From Pseudomonas frederiksbergensis (GTDB lineage Bacteria > Pseudomonadota > Gammaproteobacteria > Pseudomonadales > Pseudomonadaceae), in NCBI RefSeq assembly GCF_003732705.1, contig NZ_MOBR01000009.1, forward strand, positions 310,001-374,000: a stretch of DNA of 64,000 bases. Reading direction: 5' to 3'. Within the stretch, counting starts at the first letter, position 1. Every line of letters starts with the position of its first letter. The notes beneath the pieces are model-generated. The model worked only from the letters and a program-made list of their open reading frames with translations, did no database searches and was not told the DNA's origin. The translations under genes were made by a program, and so were the position numbers. Below are positions 48,286 through 56,911 of this stretch, in pieces.

Positions 48286-49050
48286 ATGAGAAGCATCGTC
48301 AAGGCCGTGAGCCTGAACAAATATTACGACCAGTACCACGCGCTCAAAGACATCAACATCGAAGTCGAGCAAGGCGAAGTGCTGTGCATCATCGGCCCGT
48401 CCGGTTCGGGCAAGAGCACCTTGCTGCGCTGCGTCAATCAGCTGGAAAAAATCGACAAGGGCGGACTCTGGGTCGATGGCGAACTGGTGGGTTACCGGGT
48501 CGTCGGCAACAAACTGCATGAACTCAATGAGTCGCAGATTGCCCGTCAACGCCTGTCCACCGGCATGGTGTTCCAGCGGTTCAACCTGTTTCCGCACATG
48601 ACTGTGCTGCAAAACATCATCGAAGGCCCGTGCCAGGTGCTCAAGCGCTCGCCCAAAGAAGCGCACGAAGAAGCCCAGGAATTGCTGGCCCGGGTCGGCC
48701 TGGCCGACAAATGCAACAGCTACCCGATTGAACTGTCGGGCGGCCAGCAGCAACGGGTGGCGATTGCCCGCGCCCTGGCGATGCGCCCCAAGCTGATGCT
48801 GTTCGATGAACCCACTTCGGCACTCGACCCGGAATTGGTCGGTGAGGTGCTGTCGGTGATGCGCGATCTGGCGCAAACCGGCATGACCATGATCGTCGTC
48901 ACCCATGAACTGGGCTTCGCTCGCGAGGTTTCCAACCGCATGGTGTTTATGGACGGCGGGCAGATCGTGGAGGCTGGAAGCCCCGAAGAAATACTAATAA
49001 GCCCACAAAACCCGCGCACCCAAAGCTTCATTTCTGCCGTTCGAACCTAA
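48286..49050 (+). CDS. Polar amino-acid ABC transporter ATPase
   Basis: ATPase of 254 residues: Walker [27 protein letters not shown]-loop, signature [15 protein letters not shown], Walker [21 protein letters not shown], and H-loop [12 protein letters not shown]. These are typical of the GlnQ/HisP group. GAGGAG lies 6 bases before ATG 48286. Confidence 0.94.
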   Translation: MRSIVKAVSLNKYYDQYHALKDINIEVEQGEVLCIIGPSGSGKSTLLRCVNQLEKIDKGGLWVDGELVGYRVVGNKLHELNESQIARQRLSTGMVFQRFNLFPHMTVLQNIIEGPCQVLKRSPKEAHEEAQELLARVGLADKCNSYPIELSGGQQQRVAIARALAMRPKLMLFDEPTSALDPELVGEVLSVMRDLAQTGMTMIVVTHELGFAREVSNRMVFMDGGQIVEAGSPEEILISPQNPRTQSFISAVRT

Positions 49051-49088
49051 ACGCCGGCTGGCGTAACAACACTCATAAGAGAACGACC

Positions 49089-49913
49089 ATGAAGAACTTC
49101 GTAATTCCAGCAGTACTCGCCGGCCTGATGGCTTCCAGCGTCAGCTTCGCCGCCGAATTGCCGGCCAGCATCAAGGCCAAGGGCGAGATCGTCGTTGCGA
49201 TCATGCCGAACTACCCGCCGATGGATTTCAAGGACCCGGCGACCAACACGCTGACCGGTCTCGACTACGACCTGGGTAACGCCCTGGCCGAGCGTCTGGG
49301 CGTGAAGATCAAATGGCAGGAAACCGGCTTCGAGCAAATGATCAATGCGCTGACCACCGACCGTGTGGACATGGTGCTGTCGGGCATGACCGACACCGTC
49401 GAGCGCCAGGCCAGCGTGACCTTCGTCGACTACTTCACCAGCGGCCCGCAGTTCTACACCTTGCAGAAGAACAAGGACTTCAACGAAATCACCGACCTGT
49501 GCGGCAAGAAAGTCGGCACCAGCCGCCGCACGACGTTCCCGGCGGAAATTGCCGAGTACAGCAAGGCCAACTGCGAAGCCGCCGGCAAACCGGCGATCGT
49601 GGTGATCGGCACCGAAGGCTCGGCAGATGCCCGCGCACAACTGCGCCAGAGCCGGATCGACGCGGCGATGCAGGGTAGCGAGACCTTGTCCTACCTGAAG
49701 ACTCAGGAAAAGGACATGTACAAGACCGTGGGCCTGCCGATCTCCGTGCAATTCACCGGCCTGGGCGTGAGCAAGAAAAAGCCTGAGTTGAGCGAGGCGG
49801 TGAAAGTGGCGTTGCAGAGCATGATCGATGACGGCAGCTACCAGACCATCCTCAAGAAGTGGGACCTGGAGTTGGGCGCGATCAAGACAGTGACGGTTAA
49901 CGCCGGCAAGTAA
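49089..49913 (+). CDS. Amino-acid ABC transporter periplasmic binding protein
   Basis: Family-3 solute-binding protein of 274 residues with a signal peptide (FVIPAVLAGLMASSVSFAA). Conserved blocks: GEIVVAIMPNYPPMDFKDPATNTLTGLDYDLGNALAERLG and DMVLSGMTDTVERQASVTFVDYF. The ligand of the importer is presumably the substrate of the lyase and hydrolases around it. Confidence 0.93.
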   Translation: MKNFVIPAVLAGLMASSVSFAAELPASIKAKGEIVVAIMPNYPPMDFKDPATNTLTGLDYDLGNALAERLGVKIKWQETGFEQMINALTTDRVDMVLSGMTDTVERQASVTFVDYFTSGPQFYTLQKNKDFNEITDLCGKKVGTSRRTTFPAEIAEYSKANCEAAGKPAIVVIGTEGSADARAQLRQSRIDAAMQGSETLSYLKTQEKDMYKTVGLPISVQFTGLGVSKKKPELSEAVKVALQSMIDDGSYQTILKKWDLELGAIKTVTVNAGK

Positions 49914-49920
49914 TGCTTGC

Positions 49921-50016
49921 CCTGTAGGAGCAAGGCTTGCCCGCGAAGGCGTCAGCACATTCAACATCATCGTTGACTGACACACCGCCATCGCGGGCAA
50001 GCCATGCTCCTACAGG
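49921..50016. repeat. REP doublet, first of a tandem pair
   Basis: Arms CCTGTAGGAGCAAGGCTTGC... and its complement. The centre contains CATTCAACATCATCGTTGAC, identical to that of the next doublet. Confidence 0.9.
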
Positions 50017-50036
50017 CTGATCGACTCAAACCCAAC

Positions 50037-50127
50037 GTAGGAGCGAGGCTTGCCCGCGAAGAGGCCGTCACATTCAACATCATCGTTGACTGACACACCG
50101 CCTTCGCGGGCAAGCCTCGCTCCTACG
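50037..50127. repeat. REP doublet, second of a tandem pair
   Basis: Arms GTAGGAGCGAGGCTTGCCCG and its complement. It shares its central sequence with the doublet 20 bases upstream, so one arose by local duplication. A putative ribosome-binding site for the next gene follows at once. Confidence 0.9.
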
Positions 50128-50167
50128 GGGATTGTGTTTTACCTGAACATTAATGGAGAGCCACCTG

Positions 50168-51016
50168 ATGTCCTCCTCGCTACAACCCACCTGGCCCGCC
50201 CCGCACAAGGCTTGCCTGGCCCTGGCCTTCGACCTCGACGGTCCGACCGGCGATGCGATGCTCAACGGTTCGATCTGGCACAAGCCCGAGTACTTCGGCT
50301 TCGGCGGTTACGGCCCTTACCGCGCCCTGCCCCGTCTGCTCGATGTGCTCGACGCGTTCCAGATCCCGACCACCTTCTTCGTCCCGGCCTGGGTCGTGGA
50401 GAATTGGCCGAAGCAATGCCAGGCGATTGTCGAGCGCGGGCACGAAGTGGCGTACCACGGCTATAAACACGAATCCTTTTACGCCCTGACGCTGGATCAG
50501 CAAAAGGACGTGATGCAGAAATCCCGCGAGGTGTTCTGGAAGCACTTGAACATCCGCGCCGAAGGTTTTCGCACGCCGTCCGGCGACTGGCGCGCCGAAA
50601 CTCCGGCGATGCTGGTGGAAGCCGGCGTGACCTATTCCAGCAGCATGCGCGGCGATGATCGACCTTATCTGGTCAACGTCCCCGGCTTCGACACACCGCT
50701 GGTGGAAATCCCCGGCCGCTGGGAGATGGACGACTACGCCTCCCTCGCCTACACCCGTGCGCCGAACTTCCCTTCCGGGCTGGACCGCACCGCCAGTTAC
50801 GAGCTGACCCTGGACAACTGGTGCCGCGAATATGACGGCGCCATGGATGAAGGCTTGTGCCTGACCACCCTGTTCCACCCCAAAATCACCGGCAAACCGG
50901 GACGCATCCTGTTGCTGGAAAAACTTTTCGAACACATGCGCCAGCGCGATGACGTGTGGTTCGCTACGTGCCGCGATGTCGCCCAGTGGTGGCTGAAGGA
51001 GCATCACCATGGCTGA
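50168..51016 (+). CDS. Polysaccharide-deacetylase-fold hydrolase (PuuE/imidase-like), first copy
   Basis: NodB-fold protein of 282 residues with no signal peptide, hence cytoplasmic, which argues against a cell-wall role. Metal-site motifs: FDLDGPT with Asp22/Asp24, and EVAYHGYKHES with His97 and His101; FRTPSGDWR follows. This is the subgroup that contains the allantoinase PuuE and cyclic-imide hydrolases. GGAGAG lies 7 bases before ATG 50168. The second copy overlaps its end by eight bases. Confidence 0.85.
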   Translation: MSSSLQPTWPAPHKACLALAFDLDGPTGDAMLNGSIWHKPEYFGFGGYGPYRALPRLLDVLDAFQIPTTFFVPAWVVENWPKQCQAIVERGHEVAYHGYKHESFYALTLDQQKDVMQKSREVFWKHLNIRAEGFRTPSGDWRAETPAMLVEAGVTYSSSMRGDDRPYLVNVPGFDTPLVEIPGRWEMDDYASLAYTRAPNFPSGLDRTASYELTLDNWCREYDGAMDEGLCLTTLFHPKITGKPGRILLLEKLFEHMRQRDDVWFATCRDVAQWWLKEHHHG

Positions 51017-51896
51017 TTCCACTCTCTGGCCTAACGGCCATCGCTGCGCGGTGGTGTTGACCGTCGATTACAACGACATCCACGGCATCCTGACCCAGGC
51101 CCCGGAAGTGGCCGGGCGCGACAAGACCTTGTCGGTATGGCGTTACGGCAGCCAGCGCGGCGTGGATCGCCTACTCGGTTTATTCGAAGAATTGGGCGTC
51201 AGCAGTAGCTGGTGCATTCCCGGGATCGTCGCCGAGGAAAACCCCGGGCACATAAAAGCCATCCTGGCCGGTGGGCATGAGATTGCCTGCGCCGGGTATC
51301 GCCATCAGAACTACGACAGCCTGACGCTCGCCGAACAGAGCGCCGACATCGCCAAGGGCTGCGAAGCCTTGAGCGCATTGACTGGCCAACGTCCGGCCGG
51401 TTTCCGCATTCCGGCGGGCAACGGCAAGCCAGGCTTCATCGAAGCGCTGAGGGATCAAGGCATCCGCTGGTCTTCGTCATGGCGCGGCGATGATTTGCCG
51501 TTCGCTCACCCCACGGCTCCCGAAGTCATCGAACTGCCGTTGCACTACGAACTGGAAGACGAACCCTATTTCGCCTTCAACCTCAGCCCGGCCGTGCCGC
51601 CGGCGCAATCGCGGATCGCCTCCTACAGCCACACCCTCGGCAACCTGCAAATGGACTTCGCCGGGTTTCACCGTTTTGGCCTGTGTTACGTGCTGCGACT
51701 GCACCCGGAGATCATCGCCACGCCGGGGCGGATTGGCGTGCTGCGCGAGTTGCTTCAGGGCATTCAGCAGCATCAGGACGTATGGATCGCCACGGCTGGC
51801 GAGATCGCGCAATGGTGGGCGGATTCAGCGGTGCAGGCGACGGAGGATCATCCTTCGGCGGTGTATGAGCGGCACTATCGGGATTACGGGGTATGA
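51009..51896 (+). CDS. Polysaccharide-deacetylase-fold protein, second copy with altered metal site
   Basis: NodB-fold protein of 295 residues, cytoplasmic, paralogous to the gene upstream. Motif 1 reads VVLTVDYND and motif 3 FRIPAGNGK. In motif 2 the sequence is EIACAGYRHQN: the first metal-binding His of the first copy (His97) is replaced by Ala95, while His99 is kept. It may be a non-catalytic partner, use another metal geometry, or act on another substrate. Start and stop overlap the neighbours by eight and four bases, so all three genes are coupled. Confidence 0.85.
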   Translation: MADSTLWPNGHRCAVVLTVDYNDIHGILTQAPEVAGRDKTLSVWRYGSQRGVDRLLGLFEELGVSSSWCIPGIVAEENPGHIKAILAGGHEIACAGYRHQNYDSLTLAEQSADIAKGCEALSALTGQRPAGFRIPAGNGKPGFIEALRDQGIRWSSSWRGDDLPFAHPTAPEVIELPLHYELEDEPYFAFNLSPAVPPAQSRIASYSHTLGNLQMDFAGFHRFGLCYVLRLHPEIIATPGRIGVLRELLQGIQQHQDVWIATAGEIAQWWADSAVQATEDHPSAVYERHYRDYGV

Positions 51897-53284
51897 GCGA
51901 GTTCGGCAGTGCCTACCAAGGCGTCATGCGCATGGAGCACTTGGCGCAGTTTTGCGTCGATACGCAATTTGAGGATTTGCCCGCGGCGCTGGTTGAGCAA
52001 GCCAAGCGGCACATCCTCGACACCTTCGGCGCGACCCTGGCCGGGGCTGGCAGTGAGGTGGCGAAACAGGCGCGCCGGGTGTTCGAAGGCGAAACCGGCA
52101 ACACGCCGGTCTGGGGCACCGATTGGCACGTTGGTGCGGCCCAGGCCGCGATGCTCAACGGCATCGCCGCCCATGCGCTGGAACTGGACGATACCGGTGG
52201 TTGTGACCATTCCGGCGCGGTGGTGTTGCCCGCGGTGATGGCGGCGGTGTCCATGGCGGACAAACCGGTCAATGGCCGGGCGTTCATCACTGCGGTGGTC
52301 ATCGGCTATGAAATCGGACGTCGAGTGCTGGAAGCCTGCGGCAGTTATTCGGCGCATAACGGCGCCGGTTGGCATTCCACGGCCACCTGCGGGGTGTTCG
52401 GCGCGGCAGCGGCCAGTGCGCGGATTCTCGGCCTCGACACGGCACAAACGTTGTCGGCCCTCGGCATTGCCGGCAGCTTCAGCGGCGGTCTTTGGGCGTT
52501 TATTCATGACGGTTCCCAAAGCAAAAAACTCCACAGCGGTCGCGCTGCCGAAGGTGGCTTGCTGGCCGCGCGGTTTGCCCAGCGCGGGATCACCGGGCCG
52601 ACGAAACTGTTCGATGATGTCTGGGGTGGTTTTCTCAAGACCCTCGCTGGCGATGCCGCTGTGCCCGAAGCGCTGGATGCAGATCTGGGCCGGGTATGGA
52701 AACTCGCCCGCTGCTCGATCAAGCCTTACGCCGCGTGTCGCGGGACGCATTCGGCGATTGATGCCCTTGGTCTGTTACTGGCGCAGTTGCAGGTCAGTGC
52801 CGATCAGGTCGAGGACATTGAAGTGTCGCTGTGCGGGTTCTTGCTGGACATGTGCGGCGGGCAGGAAGTCGCCAGTCTGGCGGCGGCGCAGATGAGCCTG
52901 CGCTATGCCCTCGCTGCGCGGCTGGTCCTGGGGCATTGCCGATTGGAAGCCTATGACGAGGCACAACGCAGCGATCCGCGCCTGGCCCAGTGGATGTCGC
53001 GTATCCGGCTTGAAGTGGATCCGCAACTGTCCGAGGATGGCGAGCCCGTCGTGAGCGTGCGGACCGTGGACGGTCGGCAGGCGAGCTTGTGCGTTGAAGT
53101 GCCGTTGGGCGCGCCGGGGAATCCGCTGAGTGATGCGGCGCTGGAGGAGAAGTTTTTCAGTCTGGCCGGGCGGGTGTTGGCGCGGCGGCAGGCCGAAGAA
53201 TTGCTTGGGCAGCTGTGGCGGGTTGAAGAGCTGGAATCTGTTGAAGGGTTGAATGGACGGCTTGAGGTTTCGGGTGGTCGTTAG
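51893..53284 (+). CDS. MmgE/PrpD family protein
   Basis: Protein of 463 residues. Family pattern: HILDTFGATLAGAGSEVAKQ, ELDDTGGCDHSGAVVLPAVMA, GWHSTATCGVFGAAAA, and KPYAACRGTHSAIDAL. The family holds 2-methylcitrate dehydratase, cis-aconitate decarboxylase and iminodisuccinate epimerase. With an ArgH-like lyase and amino-acid importer, an epimerase-type role on an aminopolycarboxylate is an attractive inference. Its ATG overlaps the upstream stop by four bases; an internal Met a dozen residues later is an alternative start. Confidence 0.87.
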   Translation: MSEFGSAYQGVMRMEHLAQFCVDTQFEDLPAALVEQAKRHILDTFGATLAGAGSEVAKQARRVFEGETGNTPVWGTDWHVGAAQAAMLNGIAAHALELDDTGGCDHSGAVVLPAVMAAVSMADKPVNGRAFITAVVIGYEIGRRVLEACGSYSAHNGAGWHSTATCGVFGAAAASARILGLDTAQTLSALGIAGSFSGGLWAFIHDGSQSKKLHSGRAAEGGLLAARFAQRGITGPTKLFDDVWGGFLKTLAGDAAVPEALDADLGRVWKLARCSIKPYAACRGTHSAIDALGLLLAQLQVSADQVEDIEVSLCGFLLDMCGGQEVASLAAAQMSLRYALAARLVLGHCRLEAYDEAQRSDPRLAQWMSRIRLEVDPQLSEDGEPVVSVRTVDGRQASLCVEVPLGAPGNPLSDAALEEKFFSLAGRVLARRQAEELLGQLWRVEELESVEGLNGRLEVSGGR

Positions 53285-53287
53285 ATC

Positions 53288-53450
53288 CACCCCTCACCCC
53301 AGCCCTCTCCCCACGGGGGAGAGGGGAAAGGGAACCGATCTCCGTTGCTTTCAATGCCTGAGTTCGGCTCGGTATTTCAGGTCGATGTAGCTCTAAGAAC
53401 ACCTCGGTCAGTCCCCTCGCCCCTTTGGGGAGAGGGCTAGGGTGAGGGGA
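53288..53450. repeat. Large intergenic inverted repeat (CCCTCACCCCAGCCCTCTCCC family)
   Basis: Left arm CCCCTCACCCCAGCCCTCTC (with a small internal hairpin CCCCACGGGG) and right arm GAGAGGGCTAGGGTGAGGGG enclose about 85 bases. It is a different family from the REP doublets. It separates the MmgE/PrpD gene from the MFS gene. Confidence 0.85.
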
Positions 53451-53493
53451 CGATCCCAAGCCGAACACCAAAAACAAGGACTTGTGCACCACC

Positions 53494-54672
53494 GTGGCCA
53501 CTTACTCGCTCGTTATCCGCCGGTTGATGATTTGCTCGCTGACCATCGTCGTCAGCCGCGCCATCACCAGCCCGTTGCTCACGCTGTTCCTGAGCAACAA
53601 ACTCGGTCTCAACCAACAGGACGTTGGTCTGCTGCTGGGCATCGCGGTGTTTATCGCCACCCTGCTCGCCCTCTACGGCGGTTACATCATCGACCGACTG
53701 GAGAAGCGCCGGCTGTTGATCCTGGCGATGCTCTCCAGCGCCATCGGTTTCGTGTTGCTGACCTTCGCCCAGAACCTCTACCTGACCACCGCCACCCTGG
53801 TGATCACCGAAACCGCCTCGGCTTTATTCCTGATCGGCTCGAAAGCGATCCTCAGCGAAAACCTGCCCATGGGCCAACGGGCCAAGGCGTTTTCCCTGCG
53901 TTACACCCTGACCAATATCGGCTACGCCTCCGGGCCTATGCTCGGCGTGGTGATCGCCGGGGTGTATCCGATTGCGCCGTTCCTGATCGCGGGCGGCATT
54001 GCCTTCTTCAGCATCTTCTTGATGAGCGGGATTCCGAAAGACGCCGCCCAAGCGCCCGCCATCGGCCAGCCCCAGAGTTTTCTCAAGACCCTGACCACCC
54101 TCAAGAACGACCGCACGCTGATCATGTTCACCTGCGGCTGCCTGTTCAGCACCGTGGTCCACGGCCGTTTCACCTTGTACCTGTCGCAATACCTTCTGGT
54201 CACCCACGACTCCAAGCGCGCTCTGGAAACCATGGCCGCCCTGCTCGCCTGCAACGCCATCAGCGTGATCCTGCTGCAATACCAGATCGGCCGCTTCCTT
54301 AAACGTGAACAACTGCGCTACTGGATTGCCGGCGGCACCAGCCTGTTCATCGTCGGGTTGATTGGTTTCAGCCTGGCTGACAGCTTGGTGAGCTGGTGTG
54401 TGGCGATGTTCATTTTCACCCTCGGGGAAATGATCATTTACCCGGCGGAATTCCTGTTCGTCGACACCCTGGCCCCGGAAGAACTGCGCGGCAGTTACTA
54501 CGGCGCACAAAACCTCGCGGCCCTCGGTGGCGCGCTGAGTCCGGTGATTTGCGGTTTTCTGCTGATGCACACCCCGGCGCCGACCATGTTCTACGCCTTG
54601 TGCGGGTTGACAGCGATGGGTGGATCCCTGTGTTTTATGGCCGGTCGGCGGGTGGCTTTACTGCAAAAATAA
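53494..54672 (+). CDS. MFS transporter
   Basis: Polytopic membrane protein of 392 residues with about twelve segments. The loop between helices 2 and 3 reads GGYIIDRLEKRRLL, the usual MFS basic motif. No substrate can be deduced; the subgroup (FLSNKLGLNQQDVGLLLGIAVF) is that of small drug/metabolite exporters. GTG 53494 is used; a TTG at 53482 is an alternative. It may export a product or analogue handled by the upstream cluster, or be independent. Confidence 0.88.
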   Translation: MATYSLVIRRLMICSLTIVVSRAITSPLLTLFLSNKLGLNQQDVGLLLGIAVFIATLLALYGGYIIDRLEKRRLLILAMLSSAIGFVLLTFAQNLYLTTATLVITETASALFLIGSKAILSENLPMGQRAKAFSLRYTLTNIGYASGPMLGVVIAGVYPIAPFLIAGGIAFFSIFLMSGIPKDAAQAPAIGQPQSFLKTLTTLKNDRTLIMFTCGCLFSTVVHGRFTLYLSQYLLVTHDSKRALETMAALLACNAISVILLQYQIGRFLKREQLRYWIAGGTSLFIVGLIGFSLADSLVSWCVAMFIFTLGEMIIYPAEFLFVDTLAPEELRGSYYGAQNLAALGGALSPVICGFLLMHTPAPTMFYALCGLTAMGGSLCFMAGRRVALLQK

Positions 54673-54762
54673 TGCATTGAAGCTACATTAATATGAATTT
54701 GTCAGTATCTGGAATCAACGGCACACTGTGCCCGTTCCTCCCCCAATTGTTGGAACACCTTC

Positions 54763-54799
54763 AAGGGCTTTCTGGGTATCCCAGGTAAGCCCTTTTTTT
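54763..54799 (+). terminator. Strong Rho-independent terminator
   Basis: AAGGGCTT and AAGCCCTT enclose a nested CTGGG-TAT-CCCAG, followed by seven T. It lies 90 bases after the MFS stop and closes the catabolic cluster. Confidence 0.85.
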
Positions 54800-54829
54800 G
54801 CCTCGTGTTTTTGTCAACGGATCAACGTC

Positions 54830-55525
54830 ATGCTCGCACGCTGGTTACCTGCCGCCGTCAACACCCGCCCCTCGGAATGGAGCCGCGCCGCCATCGGCAT
54901 GTCCCTGGGCACGCTGTTCAGCGTGTGGCTGTGCAGTCAGGTGTTCGGCATCGAAGTGGCGCAACACTTGGTCGGTCCGCTGGGCGCATCGGCGGTGCTG
55001 CTGTTCGCCGTGTCCTCCGGCGCCCTCGCCCAACCGTGGTCAATATTGGGCGGCTACTTGAGCGCCGGGGTGATTTCGCTATTGGTCGCCCATGTGCTTG
55101 GCCGCACCCTCGGCAGCGCTTGCCTCGCGGCGGGCATGGCGCTGATCCTGATGTGCTGGCTGCGTTGCCTGCATCCACCCGCTGGGGCGTTGGCGCTGCT
55201 GTTGGTGTTGGCCGACCCGGCAACCATCGCCCTGGACTGGAAAGCCCTCGGCCCGGTGATGCTCAGCGCCTCGGCGATGCTGCTCAGTGCGTTGGCGTAT
55301 AACAACCTGACACGGATTCGCTATCCAAAACGGGCCGCTGAACCGGTGCCGGTGATGCCCTCGGCGGACAGCCAGGCCATTACGGCTGAGGATTTGAAAC
55401 TGGCGTTGGCGGATATGGAAGCGTTCTTCGACGTCACGCCGGAAGACCTTGAACAGTTGATTCATGCCAGTGAATTGCATGCCAAGCGGCGTAGCATCGG
55501 CGAAGTGCTCAGCAGCCGAACCTGA
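54830..55525 (+). CDS. HPP family membrane protein
   Basis: Protein of 231 residues. About four or five membrane segments are followed by a soluble C-terminal tail (from about residue 165). The family motif HPPAGALALLLV is present. Members have been linked to nitrite transport in plastids; the bacterial role is unclear. The start at 54830 excludes a longer frame that would translate the terminator. Confidence 0.88.
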   Translation: MLARWLPAAVNTRPSEWSRAAIGMSLGTLFSVWLCSQVFGIEVAQHLVGPLGASAVLLFAVSSGALAQPWSILGGYLSAGVISLLVAHVLGRTLGSACLAAGMALILMCWLRCLHPPAGALALLLVLADPATIALDWKALGPVMLSASAMLLSALAYNNLTRIRYPKRAAEPVPVMPSADSQAITAEDLKLALADMEAFFDVTPEDLEQLIHASELHAKRRSIGEVLSSRT

Positions 55526-55539
55526 CCCACCCCCGAACC

Positions 55540-55630
55540 CTGTGGGAGCGAGCCTGCTCGCGAAAGCGGTGTGTCATTTAAATCAATATTGACTGACACG
55601 GCCCCTTCGCGAGCAGGCTCGCTCCCACGG
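55540..55630. repeat. REP doublet with trailing T-run
   Basis: Inverted arms CTGTGGGAGCGAGCCTGCTC and GAGCAGGCTCGCTCCCACGG; GGGGTTTTTTT follows, so it probably also terminates the HPP transcript. Confidence 0.9.
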
Positions 55631-55752
55631 GGGTTTTTTTGTGCCCTTGAAAGCCGCGGTCTTGGGATTTTGCGTTAAGGTAAAAATGCAGACAGAACCT
55701 GCACGTATCCCGGTTGTACATCACAAATTTGCACTGTTACGATCCAGCATCG

Positions 55753-55764
55753 CTCGCGCGCGAG
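55753..55764. promoter_or_regulatory. Palindrome in the promoter of the hydrolase/dehydrogenase pair
   Basis: CTCGCGCGCGAG, a perfect 12-base palindrome 38 bases before the start at 55802, with a -10-like TATAAA (55771-55776) just downstream. Possible operator; no adjacent regulator gene. Confidence 0.35.
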
Positions 55765-55801
55765 TTTCTCTATAAAGAACAATAAAAGCAGGGAGTTATC
55801 G

Positions 55802-56908
55802 ATGACTGCTCAGGTTTCATCCCAGGAGGTCAAAGCCATGGATGCCACGCAAAATGAAGTGCTGGCCGAGGTTCGCAATCACATCGGTCACCTGACCCTC
55901 AATCGCCCCGCCGGCCTCAACGCCCTCACCCTGAACATGGTTCGCCACCTGCAACGCCAGCTCGATGCCTGGGCCGAGGATTCGCAAGTCAACGCTGTGG
56001 TGTTGCGCGGTGCCGGCGAGAAAGCCTTCTGCGCCGGCGGCGATATTCGTTCGCTGTACGACAGCTACAAAAACGGCGACACCCTGCACGAAGATTTCTT
56101 CGTCGAGGAATACGCCCTCGACCTCGCTATTCACAATTACTGCAAACCGGTCCTGGCCTTGATGGACGGCTTTGTGCTGGGTGGCGGCATGGGCCTGGTG
56201 CAAGGCGCCGACATGCGCGTGGTGACTGAGCGCAGTCGCCTGGCGATGCCGGAAGTGGCCATCGGTTATTTCCCGGACGTTGGCGGCAGCTATTTCCTGC
56301 CACGGATTCCAGGCGAACTGGGGATCTATCTAGGCGTCAGCGGCGTGCAGATTCGCGCGGCCGATGCGCTGTATTGCGGTCTGGCCGACTGGTATCTGGA
56401 AAGCGAAAAACTGGGCACGCTGGACGAGCAGCTCGATCACCTTGTGTGGCACGAGTCGCCACTCAAGGACCTGCAAGGCGTGCTGGCCAAACTCGCCGCG
56501 CAACAACTGCCCGACGCGCCATTGAATGCCCTGCGCCCGGCCATCGACCACTTCTTCGCCCTGCCGGACGTGGCGAGTATGGTGGAGCAAATGCGCGAAG
56601 TGACCGTCGCCGACAGTCACGAATGGGCGAAAACCACGGCGGACCTGCTGGAAAGCCGTTCGCCGCTGGCCATGGGCGTGACCCTGGAAATGCTCCGGCG
56701 CGGTCGCAAGCTGAGCCTGGAACACTGCTTCGCCCTTGAGCTGCACCTGGACCGTCAGTGGTTCGAGCGCGGCGACCTGATCGAAGGCGTGCGCGCCTTG
56801 TTGATCGACAAAGACAAGAAACCGCGCTGGAACCCGCCGACCTTGCAGGGGCTGCACGCCGAGCACGTCGAGAGTTTCTTCACCGGTTTTGAGCAGAGCG
56901 GGAGCTGA
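55802..56908 (+). CDS. Enoyl-CoA hydratase/isomerase family, 3-hydroxyisobutyryl-CoA hydrolase type
   Basis: Crotonase-fold protein of 368 residues, the length of 3-hydroxyisobutyryl-CoA hydrolases (valine catabolism) rather than the ~260 of hydratases. Visible: LTLNRPAGLNALTLNMV, oxyanion-hole FCAGGDIRSLYDS, VLGGGMGLVQGADMRVVTERSRLAMPEVAIGYFPDVGGSYFL. The start is ambiguous: ATG 55802 has AGGGAG and ATG 55838 has AGGAGG, both well spaced. The acyl-CoA dehydrogenase gene begins three bases after its stop. Confidence 0.9.
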   Translation: MTAQVSSQEVKAMDATQNEVLAEVRNHIGHLTLNRPAGLNALTLNMVRHLQRQLDAWAEDSQVNAVVLRGAGEKAFCAGGDIRSLYDSYKNGDTLHEDFFVEEYALDLAIHNYCKPVLALMDGFVLGGGMGLVQGADMRVVTERSRLAMPEVAIGYFPDVGGSYFLPRIPGELGIYLGVSGVQIRAADALYCGLADWYLESEKLGTLDEQLDHLVWHESPLKDLQGVLAKLAAQQLPDAPLNALRPAIDHFFALPDVASMVEQMREVTVADSHEWAKTTADLLESRSPLAMGVTLEMLRRGRKLSLEHCFALELHLDRQWFERGDLIEGVRALLIDKDKKPRWNPPTLQGLHAEHVESFFTGFEQSGS

Positions 56909-56911
56909 GCC

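Noticed and set aside
50168..51896. Reading the two NodB-fold genes as chitin or peptidoglycan deacetylases
   Set aside because: Neither has a signal peptide, and the context is an amino-acid importer and lyase; the PuuE/imidase subgroup fits better.
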